Assembly: GCA_030847615.1 (NCBI GenBank)
Contig: JAUMIR010000002.1
Location: 240,951,809 to 241,015,808 of the forward strand
Direction: 5' to 3'
Length of the DNA: 64,000 nucleotides
From: Gambelia wislizenii
Lineage: Eukaryota; Chordata; Lepidosauria; Squamata; Crotaphytidae
Position 1 is the stretch's first letter; each line of letters begins with the position of its first letter. The position numbers and the translations under genes are program-made. Below the pieces are notes generated by a model, which saw nothing but the letters and a program-made list of their open reading frames with translations, had not been told where the DNA came from and searched no databases. Positions 22,111 to 32,415 of the stretch are shown piece by piece.

Positions 22111-23567
22111 ACCATGCATCCCAAAGGGAAAAGTCAAGAACAGCATTTGAGACACATTGATACAGTGGGCCTTAACACTTAACTATCTTCTGTCTCTGAA
22201 ATGGGCACTTTGTGAGTCCTCCCTTGATAACAGACTACCTTTCATTATGACACCATTTTTGACAGCAACAAAATAATTAACAGGCTTTTGACTTTTCAGC
22301 TGACCACTGATGTAGTGGTAAATTCTGAATCACTAACATTCATCATGACAGCCCTTATAAGCCAAGCCCCCAAAGACAGTATTTGAGGGCTTGGCAGGCA
22401 AAATCTGTTCAAGCAATTTTCACCTCCATCACAAACAGGTCTTTTGTTAAGCCAATGGTTCTTAATCAGTCAGTAATTTCCAAGTCACCATTTGGATTGT
22501 AAAATGGATAGCTCAAAACAATACAGTATTACAGGAGAGAAAACATTTTTTCCTGGCTACTGAGAGAACTGCAGTGAAGCACAGAGGGAACATGGAAGCC
22601 TGAACAGGTTTTGTTCCTGTTATATATTTCCAACCCACTGAGCCCTATAAAATTGAAGCTGACAATATTTGACCAGCTGGGTAGTCTGCATCCCAAGTTT
22701 ACAGAGGATATGTAGTGTTTTGGCCCATATAGCAAAACTTATTAGCTATTGTTCGGGTGACAGAAAAGAGGAAAAGAGAAAAAAATCACAAACTGTCTCA
22801 TTCTGGATGAAAGAAGTTGTCTCAACATGTTGAGAGAGCCTGCCAAAAAATCGCCAACCTTCACGAGAGTTCTCACTTCCAATGTGAGAACAACACAAGC
22901 TATGTTTTGTCAAGGTTTTTGTACTCTGTGCAAAAATGTTTCTGCATAACACCACTGTATTTTTCCTTTGGAAATTAAACTGCCTGCAAACAAGCCGTCT
23001 GATGCTTCTTCTTTAAAAAAAAAAAAGGTCCATGAAAGAAGCACCATAGTGTCACATAGCTGCCATAGTTTTGTGCAATTTGTGCAGAAATTGTTTTTGT
23101 AAATGCAAGACATCTTCCCTCAAAAGACAAGAACTATCTTGCCATCTCACAGGAGAAAAGGGGGCAGTAGAAAAAGATTTCCACCCAGTAGAAAATGAAT
23201 AATTCTGTCAAAAGATGGTTACCTTTGAATGATATTTCCAAAAAGCCTCCTTTACCCCACTGTGGTGTTTTCCTCTCTTGATATTATGCAACTGCTGTTG
23301 TTCTAGTAAAAAAAAAATCCAATAAACTGAAAGGGAAATCTACAAAATCCAGCAAACAGTAATCCTAGTTATAGTGTGGGTCACACTATAGTGTGGTCAC
23401 TGCACTGATCTGCTGGTGGACTCTTAGACTGAGCCCAGCTACCATTTTACCAAAGAAACACACAATCTAGGTACCTATGAGGCTGGGTGCAACACCACCG
23501 GAGTTCACTGCTAAATCCAGATATACTTCTCCCAGTGACATTAACTGTTTGGGGAAGCTGGAAAGCA
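22111..23567. other. Unassigned non-coding stretch
   Basis: No gene or repeat recognised. Confidence 0.4.
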
Positions 23568-23731
23568 GTGTTTCTCAACAAGGGTTCCCCCAGAGGTTGC
23601 TAGGGGTTCCTCCAGAGATTGTGGGGGGAAAGCAATAGCAGTATATAGAATAATGTTTATGCAGGGGTTCCCTGAGACCTGAAAATTATTGCAAGGATTC
23701 CTCCAGGATAAAAAGGTTGAGAAAGGCTGGT
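23568..23731. mobile_element. hAT-like short element
   Basis: Starts CAGTGTTTCTCAACAAGGGTTCC and ends GGTTGAGAAAGGCTG, imperfect hAT-type inverted termini; the interior repeats 'gggttcc' blocks. No clean 8-bp duplication found. Confidence 0.55.
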
Positions 23732-24346
23732 GGAAGGGGATGGCAGGCACCTATTGTGCTATATGACCTCATAGGATGATTATGTAATAATGGCCTTAGC
23801 AGCTGCTCTGCCCCCACCCCCACCCCCACCCCAGAGCTTGGCACTTTTAAGCCATTATTTGCCTGTGAATCTTATCCTATAAGGAGGAATTTAATTATAC
23901 CTTCTATATATTTGAGGTAGGAAGGCATGTGCAAAGCAATATTTAAATGTAAGCACTTTTCTAAGGAAATCCTTTAAAAAGTTACCCATTCACCATTTTT
24001 TTGCCCCTTTCCCCTAACACAACATTTCCCACGCTCCCATGCCTATGCTCCCAACAAATGTTCCAGTGTCACCAAACCCAACCTTCTTGTCTACAGGAAG
24101 AACTCCCAAACACTAAATTGCCTTCCTAGAGAGGTGACTGCCAAATAATCTAGGATCCTTTTGCCAGAAATCTACAGCTACCATTTGGGAAGTCCTACAA
24201 ATTTTAATTCAAGCAGGATGTCTCTTAATAAGAACCTGTTCCTCTGTCCCACTTACACAGTAGGTGATGCCTCATTCTCTATCCGTCCCAAATATGAGTA
24301 ATTGAGAATTAGTGACCTAATAGTTTGGGCTGGCACTGCCCCCCTA
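23732..24346. other. Unassigned non-coding stretch
   Basis: No gene recognised; includes a (CCCCCA)n run at about 23811-23832. Confidence 0.4.
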
Positions 24347-25190
24347 GAATCATAGAATTGAAGAGCTGGAAGGTTCCTGCCAGGGTCATCTAGTCCATCT
24401 ACTTGTCAATGAGGAATCAAGAGATAAGCTGATTACTGTCCACACTCTGTTTTAAAACCTCCAACAAAGGATAGTCTACTACCTTCACAGGTACTCTCTT
24501 CCACTCTTCAACAGCTCTTACAGTCAGGAAGCTCTTCCTAATATTTGGTCAAACTCTTCAGTCAAACAAATTACACATTCCTTGTAACTGAAATCCTTTT
24601 GTGTGGGGGTGTGTTCTACCCATCTGTAACAGCAGAAAACAAGAGCGTTCCATCTTTCACAGGACAGCCCTTCAGATATTTGAAAATGGCAATCACCTCA
24701 TCTGTCAATCTTTTCTTCACCAAGCTAAATGTATCCAACTCCCTCAACTGCTCCTCAAGGGGCTCTTTAGACTCTTTACCATCTTGGCCATCTTCTCCCA
24801 GACATGTTCCAGCTTGTCAATATCCTTCTATAGTGCCCAGAAGTAGACACAGTGCACCTGGTGAGATATGATGAAAGCAGAATACAATTGGACCCCTGTA
24901 TCCATAGGGGTTCAGTTCATGGACTTACAATGGATACTAGAAATCGATGACTAGAGAAGCATTTTCCAGCATGACTCCATGGCATGTGTTCCTATTTTGT
25001 GTCCTGCAGATAACTGAAACTACAGATACAGGGGTCTGCCTGTAGTGTGATACTATTCCTCTCCTTGATCTAGACACTATACTTCTGTTGATGGACACCA
25101 TAATTCTGTTGATGCAGCCTAGAATTGCACTGGCTTTTTCTTTTTATACTGCTGCATCAAACAGTTGACTCCATGTTAACACGTGGTCCC
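24347..25190 (-). mobile_element. CR1 LINE 3' part, interrupted by a MITE
   Basis: 3' terminus 'agaatcatagaattgaagag' at 24347, then ORF2 C-terminal sequence on the minus strand, split by the element at 24885-25042 and resuming at 'tgatactattcctctccttg'. A short internal duplication ('ttctgttgatg') is near 25082-25112. Confidence 0.85.
24885..25042. mobile_element. TA-flanked Tigger-like MITE inside CR1
   Basis: 158 bp; TA at both sides, 'ggacccctgtatcc' at the left and 'agatacaggggtctgcctg' at the right. A shortened relative of the elements at 1102 and 21827, inserted into the CR1 relic. Confidence 0.75.
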
Positions 25191-26404
25191 ACAGTGTGTT
25201 TATCTTGACCTTTGTGCAATCAGCTTTGCAAAGGAGCTACATGCATGGCTGCCTGTACAGAGGGGATATTTCTGAACTACAAATAACATTGTTTTTTTTC
25301 AGAGTTACCATCTGCATGGAAGAGTGGCAACTGTGTTGGATCTATGCATACATTCCAGTGAATATGTGGCAGACCAGAAAGAAGATAGGACTTGTGATCA
25401 TGCTCAACACAGTTCAATGCAATTCATCAAAAGTGTAATACACAGCCCACCATCTGTATCTCACACTTTCGCTCCAGCATGTCCTTCCTTCACACACAGT
25501 TCAAACCAAAGACCATACGCTGGCTCAGTGTCTTTCTGGCATCCGCAAGATCTGGCCTCAGTTCACATATAGGAGCCTGGCCAGGCACACAACAGCCGTC
25601 CAAAAGGAAACCATCTAGCAACGGCACCTGCGAATGTACTATTACTACAGAATCATAGTATTTAGATATAAACAATTATTTAGCAGTAATAAAAGCTAGG
25701 AGGAAGAGGAGGAGGACAATGACTATAAAACAGAATGCTTGTGAGACTATCCAGAAATACAGAACAATATAAAAGAATCCAACTGAATTCTTCACTCAAA
25801 AGATGAGCAAGATCTCAGCTGAATGACTATCAGGCTATGCCTACTGGGCAAATTCAGAACTATATATATTCTATTCAAGAACACAAATTTACCAATCTAT
25901 GCCCAAATGCTACTTCTTTGCCATGAGAAGCTGAGCTTTGTGACTTATAGATATTGTGAAAATTACCATTATTTCTGCACTTCTATTTTTATTTTGGCTG
26001 TTTATTTTGGTTTCTCTAGTCATGGAGTGGGGCAAATTGTATTGAAAAATCACTGCCAGTTACTGGCATATCATATCCACCCACATCTCTGGCTTCTGAG
26101 ATTTCAGCTCAACATAGTTTACATGCTTGAGCACATATGTGCCAAGGTGTGTATACTAGAAACTTGTTTTCTTTAAAAAAAGCTGAAGCTAACTCTGTGC
26201 ATACTATCGGTTTCTGTGCTCTCTCACCCACCCGCCCTGAACTCTTGTAAAGCCACTGTAGCTGATCAATTTGATCCACCTTGGCCATGAAAATGGTTAC
26301 AGAGAAGTACAAGATTGGATCAAAGAGTATTGGTCTTTTCCTACATACTAGTTGTGTGGACATCACACTAAACTCTAGTATGGGGCAACAGGAGGTAATG
26401 GCAG
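25191..26404. other. Unassigned non-coding stretch
   Basis: No gene recognised. The 117-codon frame at 25823-26176 has no known motif. Confidence 0.35.
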
Positions 26405-26500
26405 CCCTTCAGACCTCATGTTGGACTACAACCCACCATCAGCCTTAGCATAGCCAGGGCTAAGGGATAATAGGATTTGCAATCCAACATGGAACCAATG
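26405..26500. repeat. Foldback-family fragment
   Basis: 'gttggactacaacccaccat' faces 'tttgcaatccaacatgg', the two arms of the small foldback repeat. Confidence 0.6.
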
Positions 26501-26514
26501 GATTCAAATTACAA

Positions 26515-26757
26515 GAAAAGAGATTCCATCTAAATATTAAGAAGAACTTGTTCATGATAAGAGCTGTTTGACAGTGGAACAGACTGCCTCAGGGGGCAGG
26601 GCTGGATTCTTCTTCTTTGGAAATCTTTAAACAGAGCTTGGATGGTCAACTTTCAGAGATGCTTTAGCTACATATTCCTGCATAGCAGGGGATTCAACCT
26701 GATGGCCTTTGAGGCCCCTTCCAGTTCTGTGATTCTACAATGCTATGATTCTGTAAT
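26515..26757 (+). mobile_element. CR1 LINE, 3' end
   Basis: 'gagattccatctaaatatta' through 'gaggccccttccagttctgt' and the terminal 'gattctacaatgctatgattctg'; a plus-strand CR1 tail, old and truncated. Confidence 0.85.
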
Positions 26758-26839
26758 CAACTAGAAAGCCAGCAGTTGCCCACTCCTGATCTAATAATCA
26801 GCAGGCAAGAAGGTATAAACTGGCCAGCTTTTTGTAGTT

Positions 26840-27050
26840 GATACTAACTAAATGATCTTGGAAGCTAAGCAGGGTCAACCCTGGTTAGTACTTGGATGGG
26901 AGACCACCAATGAATACCAGGTGCTGGAGGCTATATTTCAGAGGAAGGAACTGGCAAAACCACCTCTGAACATTCTTTGCCTAAGAAAACCCTATGAAAT
27001 TCATGGGGTTGCCATAAGTCGACAGGCAACCTGCAGGCACATACAACACA
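26840..27050 (+). mobile_element. 5S rRNA-derived SINE with Sauria-type tail
   Basis: The head 'cttggaagctaagcaggg', 'ggttagtacttggatggg' and 'ataccaggtgctgg' follows the 3' two-thirds of 5S rRNA, including the internal promoter elements (A box, C box). The tail 'ctatatttcagaggaaggaa' to 'gttgccataagtcgacaggc' is the BovB-like part. Transcription by RNA polymerase III is known for the class. Confidence 0.85.
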
Positions 27051-28139
27051 TTAATGAAAAGTCTGATGGACCATCCTTGCAGAGCAATGACATCAGGTTA
27101 GTAGTTCAGATTCCTAGGGAAGTTTTCTATTGAACATTGACAACAAGCAAACAAAGGAGAGGAGTTTCTGGTTCATCCCTTCCGCTCCAGCAGCATATAC
27201 ACCTAATAGGGTGCAGATTTAACTCAATGACAGATGTTGCAATGGTATGTACATAGTAACATTTAACGTTACAGTATATGGACTCATAGAAACAGAAGGA
27301 GGGCAACCAGTCCAACTGCTTGTCAGTGCAAGAAATCAGTAGAACAGAATCTCCAATAGACAGATATACTGCGTTAGAACACTGGTGGCAGAAGCTAGAT
27401 TTCCCAGAGGCTCTCTTTGGGTGATTTGCAGTGAATCAGCAAGAGGTTCTGGCTGTCTTAGCAAACTGTCTCAATTAGCAAACTGTCTAACCAAACAAGT
27501 AAAAAGCAATCCTGTCTCCACCTAAAAATGGACTAGATGGAAACGTGAGTCAATATAAGTGAGTTTTCTGGATTCCTAATGGAAATCTAGTTATGGCAAA
27601 GTGGAATCCCAGAAGGAAGAGGTGAATCTGAGCAAATTTTCCAGGGGTTAGGAAGAAGTACAGTTACAGCATCAATGCTACCAGCTTGCTGGGAGATGAT
27701 AGTATGTTGTGGGATTGGTGACCAAGTACAAGATATTAATGTTTTTTCAAGAACTCCTCCACTTGCACAACACAGATCAAAAGACATAAAAGAAGAGACT
27801 GCTTTGTAGATAACTTTCGAAATTTAAATTTAGCCTCCTTTTCACCTTGAAACCTTCCAGAGGTGTTGGACTACAACTCCCATAATCTCACAAGGAAGGC
27901 GACAGTTAGGAGAGACTACCTTAAACACATGTAGTTCCTCTGACCCTTTTTTCACACATTTTGTGTACTAAACCTCAGCATCTTTGAGTTGATCTGTAGC
28001 ACAAACTCTGTACTGGTTTCATATCAGTTTAAACTGCTTACTTCACCCATTCATTACCAAGGTCTTGTCTATATGAGCCTCCCAAAAAATCAGGTTGCTC
28101 CACAGTAATGACAAATCGCAGCAGCTTAACTTTTGTTTT
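27051..28139. other. Unassigned non-coding stretch
   Basis: No gene recognised. 'ggtcttgtctatatg' at about 28060 resembles the terminus of the element at 31793. Confidence 0.35.
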
Positions 28140-28375
28140 TGCCCCCATAAGCTGTGGGCAGCATGGAGGGCACCTGTGGGAAGGGGGAAGAGGAGGAAAG
28201 AGCCATCCTCCCTGGTCCAGGTGTTGGTGTTGGTGGAGGAGAGGAAGGGGAGGAAAGAGCCATCCTCCTCCTCCCCATCCCAGCATCCTTGGTGGGAAAG
28301 CATCTGCACAGCTGTGGGGGGGGGAGAAGGAAGGAGAGAACCATCCTCCCCCTCCCCATGGCTGCTCACTGAGGG
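28140..28375. repeat. Imperfect tandem repeats, purine-rich
   Basis: 'gaggaaagagccatcctcc' occurs at about 28191 and 28251, with a decayed third copy at about 28333 ('gagagaaccatcctcc'). On the minus strand they spell W-L/F-F/S-P-P-L-like segments three times. Frames on both strands are open because of composition; nothing suggests a real protein. Confidence 0.6.
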
Positions 28376-30204
28376 TCCCACCTGTCAAAAAAAGGGTAAA
28401 GAGCAGAGGACCTGTGCACCCCTGACAGAGCAGAAGGTTTATTCTGCCCCTCCAGACTACAGAATGATTAGCAGGGGCTGTCTCAATGGTCAGGGGTGCA
28501 CATTTCCCTCAGAGTTTTAAAAAAACTCTGGGGAAAGCTGCACAGGAGTTTCCTGCAGAGTTTTTACCAGTCCCCCCCCCCCACAATAAGGTGAAACAAC
28601 CAGATGGCCATTAAGACAACTCGTCTTCTCCTCGCATTCCATGAGGAGTATTTTTGCCGTTTAGACAACCACCTAGTTTTATAAGCCACTTTTTAAGGTA
28701 AACCCTCCCATGGGCACCATGTAATACAAAAAGAATGACAATCAAAATTAACAGTTAAAGACAGACAGAACCCTATGCCCAAAGAACCCAACAGAATCCT
28801 AACTCAGTTATAGTCCAAGGTAAATCGTTAGGGCCTGTAATGATCACAGCTTTCCCCAAAGAATATGAAGGGCTGTTGATGACAGCAACAAAAATGTTCT
28901 GTTAGAGAGAGAGATTACTGTCCTACTTCCACATTTACCTCACTTCCCAAAATCACAATTCCTTGATTTTCTCAGATAGGGGAATGAGTATTAAACCAAT
29001 TTAGAGCTATTATACAGAAGTATGCCCTAAGATGTTTTCTGCTCGAGCCTCCCCACTGTCTTTGCTTTTATAAAAGATGCTTCTCTGATATAGGAATACC
29101 TGGGAGTTCTTATCACCATGCATTTCCTTAAAAGAATGTAAAAACAACAGGACAGACAGATTTAGGGTAAGTAGTAAGAAAAAGAATATTCTTAACAGAA
29201 CAACATAAGCTACTGAAGAAAGACTGAGATGTCATTCCTTGCTGGCATGCGGATAAGAGAACTGGATTGGTCATCTGTCTGAGTTGTTTTAGGGAGAAGA
29301 CATTCTGCACTGGGGCAAAAGGTTGGACAGATTACTCCATTAGTTCCCATACACATTCCATCTATGTGACCTAACAGCAAAAACAATGGAACAACTCAGC
29401 AATGGAATAAGCTGCTTTGGAGAATTCTGGAACCTCCTTTTTGAGGAATTTTTTTTGGGGAAAAGGAGAGGCTTAGCAAGCTGTTGTCAGAAATGAAAGA
29501 CTAAACAATCTTACTGTTCAAGGAAGTTGGACTCTGTGGTTAATATATAAAACGGAGGGAGGGATACGGTACGTTGTCTGGAAGATGCATCTTCTGCCCT
29601 GGGAAGCTGACACCAGGGGGGTCAGTCTCAGCCTTACAATGTTCCAATATCAAAATGAGTCATGGGTGTTTCACAGCACCACCAAATGCTACTCAGCAAA
29701 TGAGGATTTTAAAAAACAGACTCAGGAGCATAGTGATTCATGGTCCTACCACTCTGATGTTAAAAGGCTGTATATCACCGGCTACTCAACTGCAAGGCAA
29801 AGGTGTTTCTGCACATGTGTTCAGAGGCATTCTGTTATTATTTCCTGTGTTCCAGAACTCATTTGTGGCTAAATCTAAATTTAGGCCCACAAGAGTCCAA
29901 ATCAGGCTGAGCAGGCTGTAGCAGGGGGCCTTGTATCTCTTCAACATCAGCTGAAATAGGAGCCACAGAATATAAAAGCACAACCACCATCCTTCCCTTT
30001 ATCCTAGTCCTTGCAACAAGATCTTCCCAAACAGGGCAGTGCTTTGGAATATTTCCGTGTCAGCAAAACTGACTACAGTCCAACTGCAGGGGATAATGAT
30101 GCAACTTCTCCCACTGGGGAGAGTCTGGCAGATAGCATATCATCACAGAGCCTTGTTGAACCAAGAAAGTGAAGGAAATCTGCATAGTTTCCTTTGCCCT
30201 AGAA
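28376..30204. other. Unassigned non-coding stretch
   Basis: No gene or clear repeat recognised; a C run is at 28573-28582. Confidence 0.4.
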
Positions 30205-30290
30205 TAGTGGCTCTTAACCTTTACTAGGGACCCCTTTTAAATACCTTTTGTTGCTGTGAACCTGCAAGACTTAACTCAAGATTTAAAACC

Positions 30291-30321
<31 letters not shown>

Positions 30322-30581
30322 CTGATAATAATACTGCAATTACACCATCTATTAAACCTTCCTTCAGAGTCACTGGAGAGGAAGGGAAAATTTTCTCCTG
30401 CTTCTTCCTGCACATTTGTGGCTCGAGCACATTGAACAGCAGCCAGCCAGCCTTTGCCTTGGCTCCTGTCACATAGCCGCTCTACTGCAGGCCAGAGGTG
30501 GGCTGAGCAAGCCTTCGTGGACCCCCTGTGAGGACATCACGGTCCTCTGGGGGTCCACAGACCACAGGTTAAGAACCACTG
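30205..30581. mobile_element. Non-autonomous hAT element with perfect 8-bp duplication
   Basis: Starts TAGTGGCTCTTAACCT and ends AGGTTAAGAACCACTG, flanked by identical CCCTAGAA copies (30197-30204 and 30582-30589). An 8-bp duplication plus such termini define hAT. 377 bp, no transposase; an (ATA)n run sits at 30291-30320. Confidence 0.9.
30291..30320. repeat. (ATA)n microsatellite
   Basis: About ten units inside the hAT element. Confidence 0.95.
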
Positions 30582-30589
30582 CCCTAGAA

Positions 30590-31132
30590 GCCAGTCAGCC
30601 TTCAGGCTTGGCTCCAACTCAGTCCATTCTTTCAAAATCCACCCTAAAATCCAGTCGTGAGACTTGACTTTTGCACCCCACAAGCCTTAACCTGCCCATC
30701 ATGCTGCAAGGGAATGGAGCAACAGAGGTGGGGAAATCGAGGCACATGGAGGGCAGGAGTGGCTTCCTGATTTCCTAAAACAATAAGGCACAATGCTGGA
30801 GTTGCTGAGGTCAGTCTGCTGCCCCCTGTTCTACCAGGTGTAGGCCTATCGGCCTAAGCCCTGACTCAATTAACAGCCAGTGTGCAAACACAGCATATTC
30901 CCCAAGTCAGCAACTCATTTTTCCTGAGACCCAATGTAGGAAGGGGTGTGTGAGTGCTCTTAAAGCCCCAACCTTCATCCCAACAATGCAGCCTGCTTTT
31001 AAATCCCATTCTGACAGCCACAGCAACCTTTCCCCAGTTCAAGATTGCCAGCCATGGGACGAAGGACGCCACCCCTCACTACCTCTAAGGAACCAGAATT
31101 ACCACAGGAGCCTCCAACTAATTCCTATTACA
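30590..31132. other. Unassigned non-coding stretch
   Basis: No gene or repeat recognised. Confidence 0.4.
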
Positions 31133-31270
31133 GGCATTGGGGTCCAGAACCTGTGGCCCTCCAGATGTTGCTGGAATACAATCCTCATTATTCCTTTATG
31201 GATAAGGCTGATGGGAGTTAAAAGTTCAACAACATCAGGGGGGCAAAGCTTCCCCAATCTTGGTACAGAC
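31133..31270. repeat. Foldback-family copy, nearly complete
   Basis: 'cattggggtccagaacctgt', 'ccctccagatgttgctgga' on the left; 'gttcaacaacatcagggggg' and 'gcttccccaatctt' on the right. Both arms are present with a short centre. Confidence 0.65.
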
Positions 31271-31792
31271 TTTTCTTTTAGAAGGGGATAGGGTCCACTG
31301 TTATACAGCACTAGAATCAGACTAAGTAGCATGGTATACACTACAGTAACGTAACTCCACCATGATCATTGTTATTGCTAGAAGAATCCCACCATTCCAC
31401 ATGAAAAACTCCTTCCCAAAATAACACAATAACCACCAAAATCCAACTGATTAGCTCTATTCCCTTATTGAGCTGTGAATGAAATCTGTGGGCCTTAACT
31501 CTCAGATGTCCCTGTTTGGCTATAACCACTAGCCTCCACTTCCCTGAAATACTCACAGAGCAAACATCAGTATGATGATATATGCTGGCTAATCTGGAAC
31601 AATTACCATCACCACACACACTTAGACATTCAATGAAAGCCGCCTTTGAGCCACCCTGACAGTGAATGTGCCAGAACAGTGAAATGAGGGTGTGTGTGAA
31701 TTATAATTATTAAGTAACCTTGGGGAGGGAAAAAGAGAACCCAAATATCCTGACTTCCTCTCTCTATCACCAATAATATACTTAGAGACACT
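31271..31792. other. Unassigned non-coding stretch
   Basis: No gene or repeat recognised. Confidence 0.4.
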
Positions 31793-32415
31793 GGGCTTGT
31801 CTATATGGTGAAAATACACATCGTAGAATTTGAGGAGAATACCTTTTGTCCCAATGGGATTCCACATCATTTAGCCGTATTTGGAAGGCAGGTGCAAAAA
31901 CTCCAAATACTCTGTGGGAAAAGCTTCTGTGGTTTTTCCTGAAGTTTTTTTAAAACTCCAAAGGAAATGTACATTCCTGCTTGTTGGGACAACCAATTCG
32001 CTTTGCTGAGTTTTCCCAATAAGAGTGGAAGTAGAAACCTGATTGGTCAGATATGTGCAGTGGGTGGAGCTAGCTGGCAAGGCAGTGCTCGGAACTGCCA
32101 TGTTGGATTTTCACCATAGTGATCGTGTGCTGAGGTGACTAAACAGCCTCCTCCCTTTTTTTTCTGTTTATTTAAGCAGATTTGCTTTTTTAAAAACATA
32201 TTCTGTTACGTTGGTGGCAACTGGTGACAATAAAAATGCGAGTAATTCGCTTGTGCCCACCATCTTGATTCACAGACATGCTCATTGGAATAACGAACGC
32301 ATATGGCTTCACATGCCTGTGACCTTGAAAAAACCATGGGATACAAATGAAAGCTGCTGCAAATTGGCGTCACTGTGCATCAATCCACATTTTATTGCCT
32401 CGTATAGACAAGCCC
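31793..32415. mobile_element. 623-bp DNA element with 13-bp perfect inverted termini
   Basis: GGGCTTGTCTATA (31793-31805) and TATAGACAAGCCC (32403-32415), flanked by ACT on both sides (a possible 3-bp target duplication, as in the PIF/Harbinger group). The interior is unlike the other families here and encodes no transposase. A long frame starting inside it (32211) runs past the right terminus and is not a gene. Confidence 0.65.

Noticed and set aside
26840..27050. Functional 5S rRNA gene
   Set aside because: Only part of 5S is kept, with many changes, joined to a SINE tail.
28038..28520. Overlapping frames of 105-141 codons on both strands
   Set aside because: Caused by biased composition and short repeats; no consistent codon signal.
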